Of a stretch of 64,000 bases of DNA, positions 1 to 9,528 are shown in pieces. Source of the stretch: Minwuia thermotolerans (lineage in GTDB: Bacteria; Pseudomonadota; Alphaproteobacteria; Minwuiales; Minwuiaceae); NCBI RefSeq assembly GCF_002924445.1, contig NZ_PIGG01000031.1:372001-436000 (forward strand), written 5' to 3'. The position numbers and the translations under genes are program-made. Position 1 is the stretch's first letter. Each line of letters starts with the position of its first letter. The notes beneath the pieces are model-generated. The model worked only from the letters and a program-made list of their open reading frames with translations. It made no database searches and had not been told where the DNA came from.

Positions 1-1099
1 GGCGGACGTCGTTGTTCTCGACATGGCCAAGCTGGCGTTCGATCACGTCGGGCGACCAGCGGCCGGACTCGTTCAGCAGGGTCGAGGCGGTGGCGCGGAA
101 GCCATGCGCCGTGACCTCGTCCTTCGCATAGCCCATGCGGCGCAGGGCGGCGTTGAGGGTGTTCTCCGACATCGACCGCCGGGCCGAACGCACGGACGGA
201 AAGACCAGCGCCTCGTTGGCGGAGACCGCGCGCAAATCGCGCAGAATGGCGACCGCCTGCGGGGCCAGCGGCACGCGATGCTCGCGGCGCATCTTGGTCC
301 GCTCCGCCGGAATGCGCCATATCGCTTCGTCGAAATCGAGCTCGGCCCAACGGGCCGCGCGCAGTTCGCCCGGCCGCGGGAACAGCAGCGCCATCAACTG
401 CAGCGCCGCCCGGGTGGTCGGCTGACCGTCGAAACCGTCGATGGCGCGCAGCAGGCCGCCCAGCGCCCTGCGATCAGTGATCGCCGCGCGGTGCCGGACC
501 TTCGGCGCAACGAGAGCCCCTCGTAGCGCGACGGTCGGATCGTTCTCGGCCCGCGCCGTGGCGATGGCGTAGCGGAAGACGCTGCCAATCGTGCTGCGCA
601 ACCGGCGGGCCGTCTCGTGATGTCCCCGCCCCTCGACCTGCCGGAGCACCTCCAGCACTTCGGCCGAGGAGATATCGGCGATGGGGCGACCGCCGAGCTT
701 CGTCTCCGCCATGCCGAGCAGCCATCGCGCCTTTTCGAGCGTGACCGGCGCGCGCCCCTCGCGCTCCAGCTTCCGGACGTACTCCGCGCCGATCGCATGG
801 AAGGTGTTCTCTGCGCCATTGCGCGCCCGCAGCTTCTCCGCACGCTTCTGGTCAGCCGGGTCCATGCCCTCGGCCAGCAGACGCTTGGCGTCGTGGCGCG
901 CCGTGCGCGCGGCATCCAGCGAGACCGCCGGGTAAGCCCCGATCGCCAGCGTCTTCTGCTTTCCAGCGAACCGGTAGGCCAGCCGCCAGAGCTTCGAGCC
1001 CTTTGGCGTGATCAGCAAATGCAGTCCCCCGCCATCCGAAATTTTTGTCGGCTTTTCGGCTGGGCGGGCGTTGCGGAGCTTGGCATCTGTCAGCGGCAT
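1..1099 (-). CDS. P4-type tyrosine recombinase (integrase), partial
   Basis: Site-specific recombinase that would integrate and excise a genomic island or prophage. The frame opens at an ATG at 1097-1099, with AGGA 8 nt upstream, and stays open to the left edge (366 residues visible of roughly 400 usual for the family). Residues 1-80 form the DUF4102 arm-binding domain (SDGGGLHLLITP, then IGAYPAVSL). A core-binding domain follows, then the catalytic domain with Arg in RPGEL, a Lys in TKMRREHRVPL, the HGFRAT box and LGH. The catalytic Tyr should lie just beyond the window. The gene points away from the adjacent tRNA-Thr, the usual arrangement for a tRNA-targeting integrase, so the island should extend to the left. 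Confidence 0.93.
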   Translation of the reverse strand, partial: MPLTDAKLRNARPAEKPTKISDGGGLHLLITPKGSKLWRLAYRFAGKQKTLAIGAYPAVSLDAARTARHDAKRLLAEGMDPADQKRAEKLRARNGAENTFHAIGAEYVRKLEREGRAPVTLEKARWLLGMAETKLGGRPIADISSAEVLEVLRQVEGRGHHETARRLRSTIGSVFRYAIATARAENDPTVALRGALVAPKVRHRAAITDRRALGGLLRAIDGFDGQPTTRAALQLMALLFPRPGELRAARWAELDFDEAIWRIPAERTKMRREHRVPLAPQAVAILRDLRAVSANEALVFPSVRSARRSMSENTLNAALRRMGYAKDEVTAHGFRATASTLLNESGRWSPDVIERQLGHVENNDVR

Positions 1100-1100
1100 G

Positions 1101-1167
1101 TTGGTATCCTGCGCATGGTCTCGGGACCGATGCCAACAACAATACCAACATTTTCGCGGGATACCAA
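1101..1167. repeat. Cluster of TTGGTAT-type repeats upstream of the integrase
   Basis: Four near-identical short motifs lie within 67 bp: TTGGTATCC on the plus strand (1101-1109), and on the minus strand GTTGGCATC (1128-1136), GTTGGTATT (1141-1149) and TTGGTATCC (1159-1167). The spacing and the position between the integrase start and the tRNA suggest arm-type integrase binding sites or an operator. That role is inferred. Confidence 0.5.
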
Positions 1168-1262
1168 CGGACAGCACCGGACCATGTCGGCCACAGCCCC
1201 GCGTCAAACCCCTAGCTTTCCCGGCTCTTCGGGACGTTATTGGATGATGCTGGAAGGGAAAA

Positions 1263-1338
<76 letters not shown>

Positions 1339-1371
1339 GCCGGGCCGGCCTTTCGTGCCGGCAGGGCCGCG

Positions 1372-1400
1372 TCTATAGCCCGGCGCGGCGCGGCGGGCAA
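1372..1400 (-). promoter_or_regulatory. Sigma-70-like promoter of tRNA-Thr
   Basis: On the minus strand, TTGCCC (1395-1400) is separated by 17 bp from TATAGA (1372-1377), about 30 bp before the tRNA 5' end. It is followed by GC-rich sequence, as at stringently controlled stable-RNA promoters. Confidence 0.6.
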
Positions 1401-1429
1401 GGGGCGCGTTGCCTCGTCCCGTCCGCCCG

Positions 1430-2431
1430 TCAGGGCGTCAGCACCACGCGCCCCAGCGCCTTGCGGTCGCGCACCTCGGCCCAGGCTTCCCGGAATCTCT
1501 CCAGCGGCCAGGCGGCGTGGACATGCGGGTGGATCGCACCCTCGGCCCAGAGCGCCTTCAGGCTGTCCATCGCCCGCCGGCGCACGGGCGAGAACCGCAC
1601 CCGTTCGTCGTTCGGGCTCCAGCCCCAGTAGGTGCCCCAGTTGAAGCCCATCACCGAGATGTCCTTCACCAGCAGCAGGTTGACGCCGATCTCCGGGATC
1701 TCGCCGGCGGCGTAGCCGATGGTGAGCACTCGACCGCCCCGATCCAGCGCCCTGAGCGACTGGTGGAAGACCTGTCCGCCGATCGGGTCGTAGACCACGT
1801 CGACGCCCTGCCCGTCCGTCAGCGCCAGCACCTCGTCCTTGAAGTTTTCCGTGCGGCTGTCCAGAACATGGTCAGCGCCACGGTCCTTCAGCCAGTCCCG
1901 CTTCTCCGCCGTCCCGGCCCGGGCAATGACCGTGGCGCCATGCGCCTTCGACAGTTCCACCGCGGCAAGGCCGACGCCGCCCCCTGCCCCGTGTACCAGC
2001 ACCCGCTCGCCGGGCTCCAGCCGGGCGCGCAGATGCAGCGCGCCCCAGGACGTGCCGTAGGACGACAACATCGGTATGGCTTCGGGGAAGTCCAAGCCGT
2101 CGGGCATGCGGTAGACCTGACCGCCCCAGATGGCGACGCGTTCGGCCATGCCGCCCCAGTCGACGAAGGACATCACCCGGTCGCCCGGCGCCAGGCCCTC
2201 GACCTCGGCGCCCACGGCGACGATCTCGCCGGCGACCTCGGTCCCCGGTGTGAAGGGCCGGGGCGGCTTGCGCTGATAGCGGCCCGAGACCACCAGATTG
2301 GTTGCGAAGGACATGCCGACGGCGCGCACGCCGATGACGACCTGGTCCGGCCGGGGCTCCGGCTCGGGCAGGTCGTCGGCGAGCTCGAGTTCCTCGAAGG
2401 GCCGCCAGTCGCGGCAGACGAGACCGCGCAA
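1430..2431 (-). CDS. NADPH:quinone oxidoreductase family zinc-independent dehydrogenase
   Basis: A medium-chain dehydrogenase/reductase of the quinone oxidoreductase branch (333 aa). It should transfer hydride from NADPH to a quinone or another activated carbonyl in the cytosol. The N-terminal catalytic fold (PGTEVAGEIVAVG) is followed by the nucleotide-binding motif HGAGGGVGLAAV, and there are no Zn-ligand cysteines. The start is set at a TTG (2429-2431), because the protein begins in the family-typical way (LRGLVCRDW) only there; upstream codons of the same frame overlap the preceding gene in an unnatural composition. It lies 10 bp after the small monooxygenase gene, so the two are probably co-transcribed. 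The substrate is unknown. Confidence 0.88.
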   Translation of the reverse strand: MRGLVCRDWRPFEELELADDLPEPEPRPDQVVIGVRAVGMSFATNLVVSGRYQRKPPRPFTPGTEVAGEIVAVGAEVEGLAPGDRVMSFVDWGGMAERVAIWGGQVYRMPDGLDFPEAIPMLSSYGTSWGALHLRARLEPGERVLVHGAGGGVGLAAVELSKAHGATVIARAGTAEKRDWLKDRGADHVLDSRTENFKDEVLALTDGQGVDVVYDPIGGQVFHQSLRALDRGGRVLTIGYAAGEIPEIGVNLLLVKDISVMGFNWGTYWGWSPNDERVRFSPVRRRAMDSLKALWAEGAIHPHVHAAWPLERFREAWAEVRDRKALGRVVLTP

Positions 2432-2441
2432 GGGGCTTCGC

Positions 2442-2729
2442 CTACTCGGCGCCTTCCATGCGGGTGACGTCGGGCGGGCCGTCCATGAACGCGCCCATCT
2501 CCTTGCCGATGGTGCGGAAATGGTCGGAGGCGCGGTGCGCCTGCACGGCGTCCATGTCCTTGTAGGCCTCAAGGAACCTGTACTCGTTCTCGTTCTCGGT
2601 CCGGAACAGGCGGTAGAACAGGCAGCCCGGCTCGTTGGCGTTGACGGCCTCGACCAGCCGCTTTGCCGTGGCCTCGAAATCCGCGCCGGCGCCCGGCTTC
2701 GTCTTGATGGTTGCAACCACTCCGATCAT
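2442..2729 (-). CDS. Antibiotic biosynthesis monooxygenase (ABM) domain protein
   Basis: A small dimeric ferredoxin-like-fold protein (95 aa) of the ABM/YgiN type. Relatives oxidise quinols or act as haem-degrading or regulatory proteins. The sequence shows the family signature: an N-terminal beta strand (VVATIKTKPG), a helix ending in NEPGCLFYRLFR, and EYRFLEAYKDMDAVQAH. The ATG at 2727-2729 is chosen over upstream codons because GGAGGAAATCGAG is an excellent ribosome-binding site. It leads the quinone oxidoreductase gene, which suggests joint handling of quinones. That pairing is an inference. Confidence 0.85.
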   Translation of the reverse strand: MIGVVATIKTKPGAGADFEATAKRLVEAVNANEPGCLFYRLFRTENENEYRFLEAYKDMDAVQAHRASDHFRTIGKEMGAFMDGPPDVTRMEGAE

Positions 2730-2779
2730 CTCGATTTCCTCCCCTGAATGGATGACGGCGCGCAGACTATGCCAAGGAG

Positions 2780-4195
2780 TCAGCCGCCGGAACCCCGGTT
2801 TCGCGTGGGCGGGGCATCTTCTTCCGTCACGGCTTCCTCGATCTGGGCCTCGACCTTCGTCGGTTCGTGCTCGCGTTCCACCAGAAGGACCGCGTCCCGC
2901 AGCGGCTCGGCCGCGCGCCATTCCAGCCCGTCGAAATGGCCGCAGGACGGGCAGAGCGGCTTCCAGCCCGGAGCGATGGCGTTGCAGGCGCTGCACTGCC
3001 AGCGGCCGGGCGGCGGGGCGTCGGCCAGCCGGCCCAGCCATTCGCGCGCCTTCTCCGCGCCGCCCTCGCTGCGTTCGGCGACATCCACCATCAGACGGCA
3101 GAAGCGCTGGTCGACCACCGGCGCCCGGTCCAGCGCCGCGTAGGCGTAGTCGCGTGCGAGGTCGACCCGGTCGGCGTCCAGCGCCAGGCGCCCCAGGGTG
3201 AGCTGCGTCTCCGCATGGTCCACGTCCGCGGCGGTGATCTTCTCGAACCGTTTCAACCGCGCTTCCGCATCCTCGTCCGGATGCAGGTCCATGATCGCCC
3301 GGGCGATATCGGGGTGCTGCAGCCTGGACCAGCCCTCCCCCAGATGACGCGTGGCCCGGCGTTCCCGGCCGGCGGCGGCCTGCAGGCGGCCCTCGACGAC
3401 CACGGCCGGCACGTGATTCGGATCTTCCTTCAGGGCGTTCTGGGCGTAGGAGAGCGCGGATTTCAGATCGCCCGCCTCCTCCTTCTCCATCGCCAGGGCG
3501 GTATCGATCACAGCGTGCAGACGCCGTGCGGCCTCCTTCTCGTAGACTGCCGTGCGCACGCCGTCGGCGAGCGTGACCTGAGCGCCGCGCCAGTCGCGGG
3601 CGGCGGACTGCAGATCGAACAGCGCCCGCACGGCCCAGCCGGCGTCGGGCCTGAGCCGGTGAGCGCGGGCGGCAAGCTCCAGTGCGCGGTCGTGATCACC
3701 CGCCCGTCCGGCCTGGATCAGCAGACCGCGCAGGGCCACGAGCTCGGTCTCCGGGGTTTCCAGCATCGCCCGGAAATGGGACTCGGCCTGCCGGTCGTCG
3801 CCAGCGAGCTGCGCCGCCTGCGCCTTCAGCAGCAGCGCCATGGGCGGATTGGCGAGATAGCGGTCTGCCTGCTCGGCGGCCTTGGTCGCCCGCCGCCAAT
3901 CGCCCGAAGCGATCGCGGCCATGCCCTCGGTCAGCGCCCGGTAACCTTTCTCGCTGCGGTTGCCGCGGAAGAAACCGCGAATACGCTCGGGCCCGGCCAG
4001 CAGCCACCCGATCAGACGGTAGATCAGCAGGATAACGCCGATCAGGATCGCCAGCGCGCCGACGATGACCGGGACCGAAGTATCGATCTGCCAGCCGCCC
4101 CATTGCATCGAAACGCGGCCGGGATTGTCGGCCAGCCAGGCCGCCACCGCCGCCAGGGCGACGACGACGAGGAAGAGGATGATCAGGCGGATCAT
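2780..4195 (-). CDS. hemY: HemY-like tetratricopeptide membrane protein
   Basis: Inner-membrane protein of the proteobacterial HemY family (471 aa), whose genes follow hemD. This is not the Gram-positive protoporphyrinogen oxidase of the same name, and its exact role in late haem synthesis is unclear. Two membrane segments (about residues 3-20 and 42-66) precede helical TPR-like repeats from about residue 80 to 390. A C-terminal zinc ribbon with CSAC (401-404) and CPSC (415-418) is present, as in alphaproteobacterial members, followed by an acidic tail. The gene lies 3 bp after the Mic60 gene and is the last in the hemC operon. Confidence 0.85.
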   Translation of the reverse strand: MIRLIILFLVVVALAAVAAWLADNPGRVSMQWGGWQIDTSVPVIVGALAILIGVILLIYRLIGWLLAGPERIRGFFRGNRSEKGYRALTEGMAAIASGDWRRATKAAEQADRYLANPPMALLLKAQAAQLAGDDRQAESHFRAMLETPETELVALRGLLIQAGRAGDHDRALELAARAHRLRPDAGWAVRALFDLQSAARDWRGAQVTLADGVRTAVYEKEAARRLHAVIDTALAMEKEEAGDLKSALSYAQNALKEDPNHVPAVVVEGRLQAAAGRERRATRHLGEGWSRLQHPDIARAIMDLHPDEDAEARLKRFEKITAADVDHAETQLTLGRLALDADRVDLARDYAYAALDRAPVVDQRFCRLMVDVAERSEGGAEKAREWLGRLADAPPPGRWQCSACNAIAPGWKPLCPSCGHFDGLEWRAAEPLRDAVLLVEREHEPTKVEAQIEEAVTEEDAPPTRNRGSGG

Positions 4196-4198
4196 GGA

Positions 4199-5698
4199 TC
4201 AGCCGTCCTTCGACAGGTTCTGATAGACTGCCGTCTGCAGGCCGTCGATCGCCGCTTCCAGGGCGATCCGCCGCTCCGCGTCGGCTTTCCAGGGGGCCAC
4301 GGCCTCGGCCGCCTCGCCGTCGAGCGTCTCCAGTTCCGTGACCGCGGCGCGCAGATCGCCTTCGCGGACCCGGGCCTCCGCGCGGGCGACCACGGCCTCG
4401 ACGCTGTCCCCTTCCAGTTCGCCCGTACGGCGCACCCGCACCACGTTGCCGACGCGCCGGAGCGCGCCGCCGATCAGGCTGTCATCCTCGCCCGTGGTGG
4501 CGGCAACGACGGCGCGGCCGGCCACATCCGGAAACCGTTCCTGCAGGCTGGACTGCGCAGGCACACCGCTCGCAGCCGCCTCGGCGACCGCCGGATAGGT
4601 CGCCGGGTCGACGCCCAGCGCGGTGACGCTTTCCCATGCCCCGGGGAACGGACGCTCGCCGGCGGCGGCGTCGCGCAGGCGTCCCATGGCGAGAACCAGG
4701 GCCGCATTGCGGGCCAGTTCGCCCTGTCGGGCCTCGCCGGCCGCCTCGGCCTGCGCCGCAATGTCGTTCAGGCGGGCCATCACGTCGCCTGTCTCCCGCT
4801 CCAGGGCGCCGGTCAGGTCCGAACGGACCGCCTGGATGCGGCTGTCGAGATCTTCGGAAAGTCCAGCCTGACTGTTGCGCAACTCGTCCTGGCGCGCCTG
4901 CAGCGCAGCCAGTTCAGTGTTCAGATCGTCCAGCCGGGTTTCCAGCGCCGCCATCTGTTCGCGCACCTGCTGGCCGCCGCCGTCGCCGACGGTGACCGAA
5001 AGCGGCTGGCCCTGGCTCTCCGGCGCGGCAGGCCGGTCCTCCAGCGCCGACAGACGCTCCTCCAGCGTTCCCAGTTCGCCGAGCCGGTCCTCCAGCGCGC
5101 CGAGCCGCGTGGCCAGTGCCGCGGCGGGCTGCGCTGCATCCTCCGACACTCCGGCGGCCCGCGCCGTTTCGAGTTCACCGGCGAGCCCGGTCACGCGCTC
5201 CTGCAAGGCCGCGAGATCGGACTGCAGCGTGGCCACCCGCGGATCGGGCTCCTGTTCCGGCGCCGCCGCCGGGCCGGCCTCGGCCAGGTCCGTGACCCGC
5301 TGTTCCAGCTGGGCGAGGCGCTGGGCGCTGCCCGTCGGGACCTGCTGGACATGCGTCAGCGCGTAGACGCCGCCGACGCCGATGAGGGCCAGTACGGCCA
5401 GAATCCGGGCCAGGCCGTCCGAGCGTGGCCGCGCCGCCGCCACGGTCTCGGTTTCCTCCGCCCGATCGGCGGCGGGTTCGTCGTCCGCCGCCATCTTCGC
5501 CTCGTCCTCTTCGCGCTGTTCGCTGTCGGGCACGGAGACGGCTGCGCCTTCCATGCCGGCGACCTGTGCTTCGGTAGGGGTCTTCCCGCCGCCGGCACCC
5601 GCCGCCGTCGCGCTTTCGGTCTGCTTGTCGGATCCGGCGGTCCCGTCCGCCGCGGCTTCGGAGCCCTGATCGGACTTCTTCTTGTCGTCGCTGGTCAT
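4199..5698 (-). CDS. Alphaproteobacterial Mic60 (mitofilin) homologue
   Basis: Single-pass inner-membrane protein (499 aa) of the mitofilin/COG4223 family. In alphaproteobacteria it helps shape the inner membrane and contacts the outer membrane, and it is ancestral to mitochondrial MICOS Mic60. An acidic, low-complexity cytoplasmic N-terminus (residues 1-95) precedes one membrane helix (about 97-115). Long coiled-coil segments (about 125-330, many EERLSALE-type heptads) follow, and a C-terminal mitofilin-like domain rich in alanine. It sits between hemD and hemY, the known genomic setting for bacterial Mic60. Assignment rests on architecture and context, since primary sequence in this family diverges quickly. 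Confidence 0.82.
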   Translation of the reverse strand: MTSDDKKKSDQGSEAAADGTAGSDKQTESATAAGAGGGKTPTEAQVAGMEGAAVSVPDSEQREEDEAKMAADDEPAADRAEETETVAAARPRSDGLARILAVLALIGVGGVYALTHVQQVPTGSAQRLAQLEQRVTDLAEAGPAAAPEQEPDPRVATLQSDLAALQERVTGLAGELETARAAGVSEDAAQPAAALATRLGALEDRLGELGTLEERLSALEDRPAAPESQGQPLSVTVGDGGGQQVREQMAALETRLDDLNTELAALQARQDELRNSQAGLSEDLDSRIQAVRSDLTGALERETGDVMARLNDIAAQAEAAGEARQGELARNAALVLAMGRLRDAAAGERPFPGAWESVTALGVDPATYPAVAEAAASGVPAQSSLQERFPDVAGRAVVAATTGEDDSLIGGALRRVGNVVRVRRTGELEGDSVEAVVARAEARVREGDLRAAVTELETLDGEAAEAVAPWKADAERRIALEAAIDGLQTAVYQNLSKDG

Positions 5699-5702
5699 CT
5701 AC

Positions 5703-6431
5703 TCACCTGTGTCGTTCGCCGGCGGCGTGACGGTCCACGCAGGACAGCAAGGCATCCTGATTCGGGCGGGGGGCGGATACAACCACCCGATAGGGGAGCC
5801 GCCGCGCGATCTCCGCCGCGCGGGGGCTGATGCAGAAGGCCACAAGACTCTCCGCCACCGAGGTCAGTCCCATATTGTCCAGCACCCTAGCAAAGGCTTC
5901 CGCCGACCGCGGGGAGAAAAACAGCACCGCGTCAATCCGCCGGGCGACCAACGCCGCGGCCGCTTCCGCGGAAATCCGGTCGTTCGCCACCGCGCGGTAC
6001 AGCACTTCCCGCCGGACCTCGAAGCCCGATTCCGCGAGCGCGCCCTTGAGATCGCCGGCTGTTTCGGCGCCTGCGGCATGCACAAGCGGACCCGCGGCGG
6101 GATCCAGTTCGGCCACTGCGACGCGGGTGAGGTCATCGACATCCCCGTCGGCATCCCGCACGTCAGGAAAGCCGCATTCGCGCGCCAGCGCCGCCGTGCT
6201 CCGTCCCACCGCCATGAGTGGCAGGTCGCGACGCGGCGTGGCCGCCGCAAGGGCCCGGACACCGTTGCGGCTGGTGGCCAGCAGGGCCTGCACGCCCTGC
6301 AGGTCCAGCCCGTCGGGTGCTTCCAGCACGATATCAAGTACCGGATCGATCAGAACCTGGTGGCCGCGGGCCTCGAGCGCCCGGGCCGTTTCCACTGCGT
6401 CGAGACGCGGCCGTGTCAGCAGAATTCTCAA
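5703..6431 (-). CDS. hemD: Uroporphyrinogen-III synthase
   Basis: Closes and inverts ring D of hydroxymethylbilane to give uroporphyrinogen III, the branch point to haem, sirohaem and cobalamin (242 aa, normal length). The two-domain fold is recognisable from the N-terminal ILLTRPR...[11 protein letters not shown] segment, the central [13 protein letters not shown] and VGRSTA, and the C-terminal [14 protein letters not shown]. It overlaps the end of hemC by 4 bp, so the product of one enzyme is handed to the next from one transcript. Confidence 0.93.
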   Translation of the reverse strand: MRILLTRPRLDAVETARALEARGHQVLIDPVLDIVLEAPDGLDLQGVQALLATSRNGVRALAAATPRRDLPLMAVGRSTAALARECGFPDVRDADGDVDDLTRVAVAELDPAAGPLVHAAGAETAGDLKGALAESGFEVRREVLYRAVANDRISAEAAAALVARRIDAVLFFSPRSAEAFARVLDNMGLTSVAESLVAFCISPRAAEIARRLPYRVVVSAPRPNQDALLSCVDRHAAGERHR

Positions 6432-7366
6432 AGGATCTCCGCGAGAAAGGCCGGCCCGGCGTCCCGCTTCAGTTGCTGTCCGGCGTCGTCGCCCATGCGG
6501 AAGGCGTCGGACACGGGCCCGCGCCGCTCGGTCGCCCGGCGGTCGCTGCCGTCCGGCATGACGATTTCGGCGCGCAGCCAGAGTTCGCCGTCGGCCTGAC
6601 GCAGGCCGAGCCCGGCAATGGGGGTGCGGCAGGAGCCGTCCAGCGCGGCCAGCATGGCGCGTTCGGCGGTCACCGCGTACTCGGTCTCGGTATCGTGCAG
6701 CGCGGCCAGCCGTTCCCGCGTCGCTTCGTCATCGCTGCGGATCTCGACGCCGACAGCGCCCTGGGCCACCGCCGGCAGCATCTCTTCGGGCTCGATAAGG
6801 GCGGTGATGCGCTCGGTCCGCTGCAACCGGATCAGCCCGGCATTGGCGAGGAACGTCGCGGCGACCTCACCCCGGTCCAGCTTCTCCAGCCGGGTCGCCA
6901 CATTGCCGCGGAAGGTGATCACCTTCAGGTCTGGCCGGCGGTGAAGCACCTGCGCCTGGCGGCGGAGGCTTGCGGTGCCCACGACGGCACCGTGAGGCAG
7001 ACCGGCGATACCCTCGGCCACGTTGCAGATGAAGGCGTCGCGCGGATCCTCGCGCGGCAGCAGGCAGCAGATCTCCATGCCGTCCGGCAGGACCGTCGGC
7101 ATGTCCTTCATGGAATGCACCGCCATGTCGATCTCGCCGGCGGCGAGCGCCTCCTCGATCTCCTTCGTGAACAGTCCCTTGCCGCCGATGGACGCGAGCG
7201 CCCGGTCGCGGATGCGGTCGCCGGTGGTGGTGATGACGACCACCTCCACCGCTTCGTCCGGCAGCTCCGGATGCGCCTGATGGAGACGCCGCTTGACCTC
7301 GTTGGCCTGCCACAGCGCCAGCGGGCTGCCGCGGGTACCGATCTTCATACTTGCTTGTCCGTTCAT
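6428..7366 (-). CDS. hemC: Hydroxymethylbilane synthase (porphobilinogen deaminase)
   Basis: Polymerises four porphobilinogens into hydroxymethylbilane on a covalently bound dipyrromethane cofactor. The 312-aa protein shows [16 protein letters not shown], the substrate-binding [19 protein letters not shown] and the cofactor-attaching Cys246 in GSCRTP. Start ATG at 7364-7366 ([10 protein letters not shown]); a second ATG at 7346-7348 is possible and would remove six residues. The frame is open further upstream, but that part is antisense to tsaD and is not protein-like. It heads the hemC-hemD-Mic60-hemY operon and diverges from tsaD across only 54 bp. Confidence 0.95.
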   Translation of the reverse strand: MNGQASMKIGTRGSPLALWQANEVKRRLHQAHPELPDEAVEVVVITTTGDRIRDRALASIGGKGLFTKEIEEALAAGEIDMAVHSMKDMPTVLPDGMEICCLLPREDPRDAFICNVAEGIAGLPHGAVVGTASLRRQAQVLHRRPDLKVITFRGNVATRLEKLDRGEVAATFLANAGLIRLQRTERITALIEPEEMLPAVAQGAVGVEIRSDDEATRERLAALHDTETEYAVTAERAMLAALDGSCRTPIAGLGLRQADGELWLRAEIVMPDGSDRRATERRGPVSDAFRMGDDAGQQLKRDAGPAFLAEIL

Positions 7367-7420
7367 GGTTGGCGGTGTTACCTCCCCGCTTCCGCTATTG
7401 CCAGCGTCAAGGGCCGTCAG

Positions 7421-8479
7421 GTGACAACGATACTGGGCATCGAGACAAGCTGTGACGAGACCGCCGCCGCCGTGGTCCGTGACGACGGGACAATCCTGTC
7501 CAACGTGGTCTTCTCCCAGATCGATGAACACGCGCCCTTCGCCGGCGTGGTACCGGAAATCGCCGCCCGCGCCCATGTCGAGAAGCTGGACAGCGTGATC
7601 GCCGCCGCATTGTCCGAGGCCGGTATCGGGCTGGCCGGCGTCGACGCCATCGCAGCGACGGCCGGACCCGGGCTGATCGGCGGCGTCATCGTCGGCTTCA
7701 CCACCGCCAAGGCCATGGCGCTCGCCGCCGGAAAGCCGCTGATCGCCGTCAATCACCTGGAAGCCCACGCGCTCACCGTGCGCATGACCGATCCGGTCGG
7801 GTTCCCCTATCTCCTGCTGCTCGTCTCCGGCGGACATTGCCAGATCCTGCTGGTGGAGGGCGTCGGCCACTACCGCCGGCTGGGGGCGACCATTGACGAT
7901 GCGGTGGGCGAGGCCTTCGACAAGACCGCCAAGCTGCTGGGCCTGGGCTTCCCCGGTGGTCCGGCTGTGGAACGCTGCGCGACGGACGGCAATCCGGCGC
8001 GCTTCGGCCTGCCCCGGCCGATGATGGGGCGGCCCGAGCTGGATTTCTCGTTCTCGGGACTCAAGACCGCCGTCCGCCAGGTGGCGGAGAAGCTGGGACC
8101 CCGCCCCGCGCCGCAGGATCTGGCCGATCTCTGTGCCAGCTTCCAGGCCGCCATCGGCGACGTGCTGGCCGATCGCGTCGGGCGGGCCCTCGGCCGCTGC
8201 CGCGAGCTGGGTGTGGCGCCGAACGCCTTCGTGCTGGCCGGCGGCGTCGCCGCGAACCGGTATCTGCGCGGCCGCCTGTTGGAGACCGCGCGCGCCGGCG
8301 ACATCGAGATGAAGGCGCCGCCGCCCAAGCTCTGCACCGACAATGGCGCCATGGTCGCCTGGGCCGGCGTGGAGCGATTCCGCCTCGGTCTCACCGATCC
8401 GCTGGCGGCCGCGCCGCGCGCCCGCTGGCCGCTGGACGAGACGGCCGCGCCCCTGCCCTTCGCCGGAGCCAAATCGTGA
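7421..8479 (+). CDS. tsaD: tRNA N6-adenosine threonylcarbamoyltransferase
   Basis: Transfers the threonylcarbamoyl group to A37 of ANN-decoding tRNAs, working with TsaB, TsaC and TsaE. The 352-aa product has the ASKHA fold: [14 protein letters not shown] at the start, metal-binding His112 and His116 in [22 protein letters not shown] and the late [10 protein letters not shown] and CTDNGAM motifs. The start is the GTG at 7421-7423, because the conserved N-terminus begins right there. It is divergent from hemC, a common alphaproteobacterial arrangement, and overlaps meaB by 4 bp. Confidence 0.96.
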   Translation: MTTILGIETSCDETAAAVVRDDGTILSNVVFSQIDEHAPFAGVVPEIAARAHVEKLDSVIAAALSEAGIGLAGVDAIAATAGPGLIGGVIVGFTTAKAMALAAGKPLIAVNHLEAHALTVRMTDPVGFPYLLLLVSGGHCQILLVEGVGHYRRLGATIDDAVGEAFDKTAKLLGLGFPGGPAVERCATDGNPARFGLPRPMMGRPELDFSFSGLKTAVRQVAEKLGPRPAPQDLADLCASFQAAIGDVLADRVGRALGRCRELGVAPNAFVLAGGVAANRYLRGRLLETARAGDIEMKAPPPKLCTDNGAMVAWAGVERFRLGLTDPLAAAPRARWPLDETAAPLPFAGAKS

Positions 8480-9468
8480 CCGCGCCCGATCTGGAGCAGA
8501 TGGCCGACCGCATCGCCGCCGGCAATCGCCGCGCCCTGGCCCGCGCCATCACGCTGGTCGAATCCAGCCGGGCCGATCACCGCACGCAGGCCCAGGAGCT
8601 TCTGGAAAAGCTGGTCGGCCGGGCCGGCGGCGCTATCCGGCTGGGCATTTCCGGCACGCCGGGCGTCGGCAAGTCGACCTTCATCGAAGCCTTCGGCCAG
8701 CATCTGACCGCCGCCGGCCACCGGGTCGCCGTTCTGGCCGTCGATCCGTCGTCGAAACGCACAGGCGGCTCCATCCTGGGCGACAAGACACGCATGGAGC
8801 ATCTGGCGCGCGACCCAAACGCCTTCATCCGGCCCTCGCCCTCGGGCGGCACGCTGGGCGGCGTGGCCCGGCGCACCCGCGAGACCATGCTTCTGGTCGA
8901 GGCCGCCGGCTATGATGTCGTGCTGGTGGAAACCGTCGGCGTCGGCCAGTCCGAAACCACCGTGGCCGAGATGGTCGACCTGTTCATGCTGCTGCTCTCG
9001 CCGGGCGGCGGCGACGAGTTGCAGGGCATCAAGCGCGGCGTCATGGAGCTGGCCGACCTGATCGTCATCAACAAGGCCGATGGCGATCTGCTGGCCGCGG
9101 CCAAACGGGCGGCGACGGAATACCGCGGCGCGCTCGGCCTGATCCGTCCGAAGACGCCGCACTGGCGCGCCAGGGTGCGGCTGGCCTCCGCGCTGAAGGG
9201 CGAAGGCATCGAAGAGATCTGGCGCGACATCACGAAATACCGCGAGGCGATGACGGAAGCCGGCGCACTCGAAAAGCAGCGGGCCGAACAGGCCAAGGCC
9301 TGGATGTGGCAGGAGCTGACGGACGGGCTGGTATACGCGCTGACACGCGACCGGCGCGTTGCGGCGGCATTGCCGGACTGGGAAGCGCGGGTGATGAGCG
9401 GCGAAGCGACGCCCGGCGCGGCCGCGGATGCGCTGCGCGCGCTGTTCCTCGGCCATTCGGAGGCTTGA
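8476..9468 (+). CDS. meaB: Methylmalonyl-CoA mutase-associated GTPase MeaB
   Basis: G3E-family P-loop GTPase (330 aa) that protects and reloads the cobalamin enzyme methylmalonyl-CoA mutase; older annotations call it ArgK. Motifs are Walker A GTPGVGKS (60-67), the family switch region [29 protein letters not shown] and the guanine-specificity motif NKAD. The start is the GTG at 8476-8478, overlapping the tsaD stop. No mutase gene is in this window, so the partner must be elsewhere. Confidence 0.94.
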   Translation: MTAPDLEQMADRIAAGNRRALARAITLVESSRADHRTQAQELLEKLVGRAGGAIRLGISGTPGVGKSTFIEAFGQHLTAAGHRVAVLAVDPSSKRTGGSILGDKTRMEHLARDPNAFIRPSPSGGTLGGVARRTRETMLLVEAAGYDVVLVETVGVGQSETTVAEMVDLFMLLLSPGGGDELQGIKRGVMELADLIVINKADGDLLAAAKRAATEYRGALGLIRPKTPHWRARVRLASALKGEGIEEIWRDITKYREAMTEAGALEKQRAEQAKAWMWQELTDGLVYALTRDRRVAAALPDWEARVMSGEATPGAAADALRALFLGHSEA

Positions 9469-9493
9469 CCGCCCGCGGCGGCTTCGCTAAACA
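9465..9493 (+). promoter_or_regulatory. Promoter of rpmB
   Basis: TTGACC (9465-9470, overlapping the meaB stop codon), a 17-bp spacer and TAAACA (9488-9493) resemble a housekeeping alphaproteobacterial promoter. The predicted transcript starts about 9500, leaving a leader of around 58 nt that contains the hairpin at 9511-9528. Confidence 0.5.
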
Positions 9494-9510
9494 CCGCCGC
9501 TCGGTATTGC

Positions 9511-9528
9511 GGGACGGGAGACCGTCCC
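9511..9528 (+). terminator. Hairpin with U-rich tail: terminator of tsaD-meaB or rpmB leader attenuator
   Basis: A perfect 7-bp stem GGGACGG/CCGTCCC closes a GAGA loop and runs into TTTATTTC, the look of an intrinsic terminator. It lies downstream of both the meaB stop and the predicted rpmB promoter, so it could also regulate rpmB from within its leader. Confidence 0.6.

Noticed and set aside
2867-5830. Plus-strand open frame of nearly 1000 codons across hemY and Mic60
   Set aside because: It crosses two well-supported genes on the other strand and its protein is low in hydrophobic order, with no family match.
7367-7420. Riboswitch between hemC and tsaD
   Set aside because: Only 54 bp, with no conserved structure that I can recognise.
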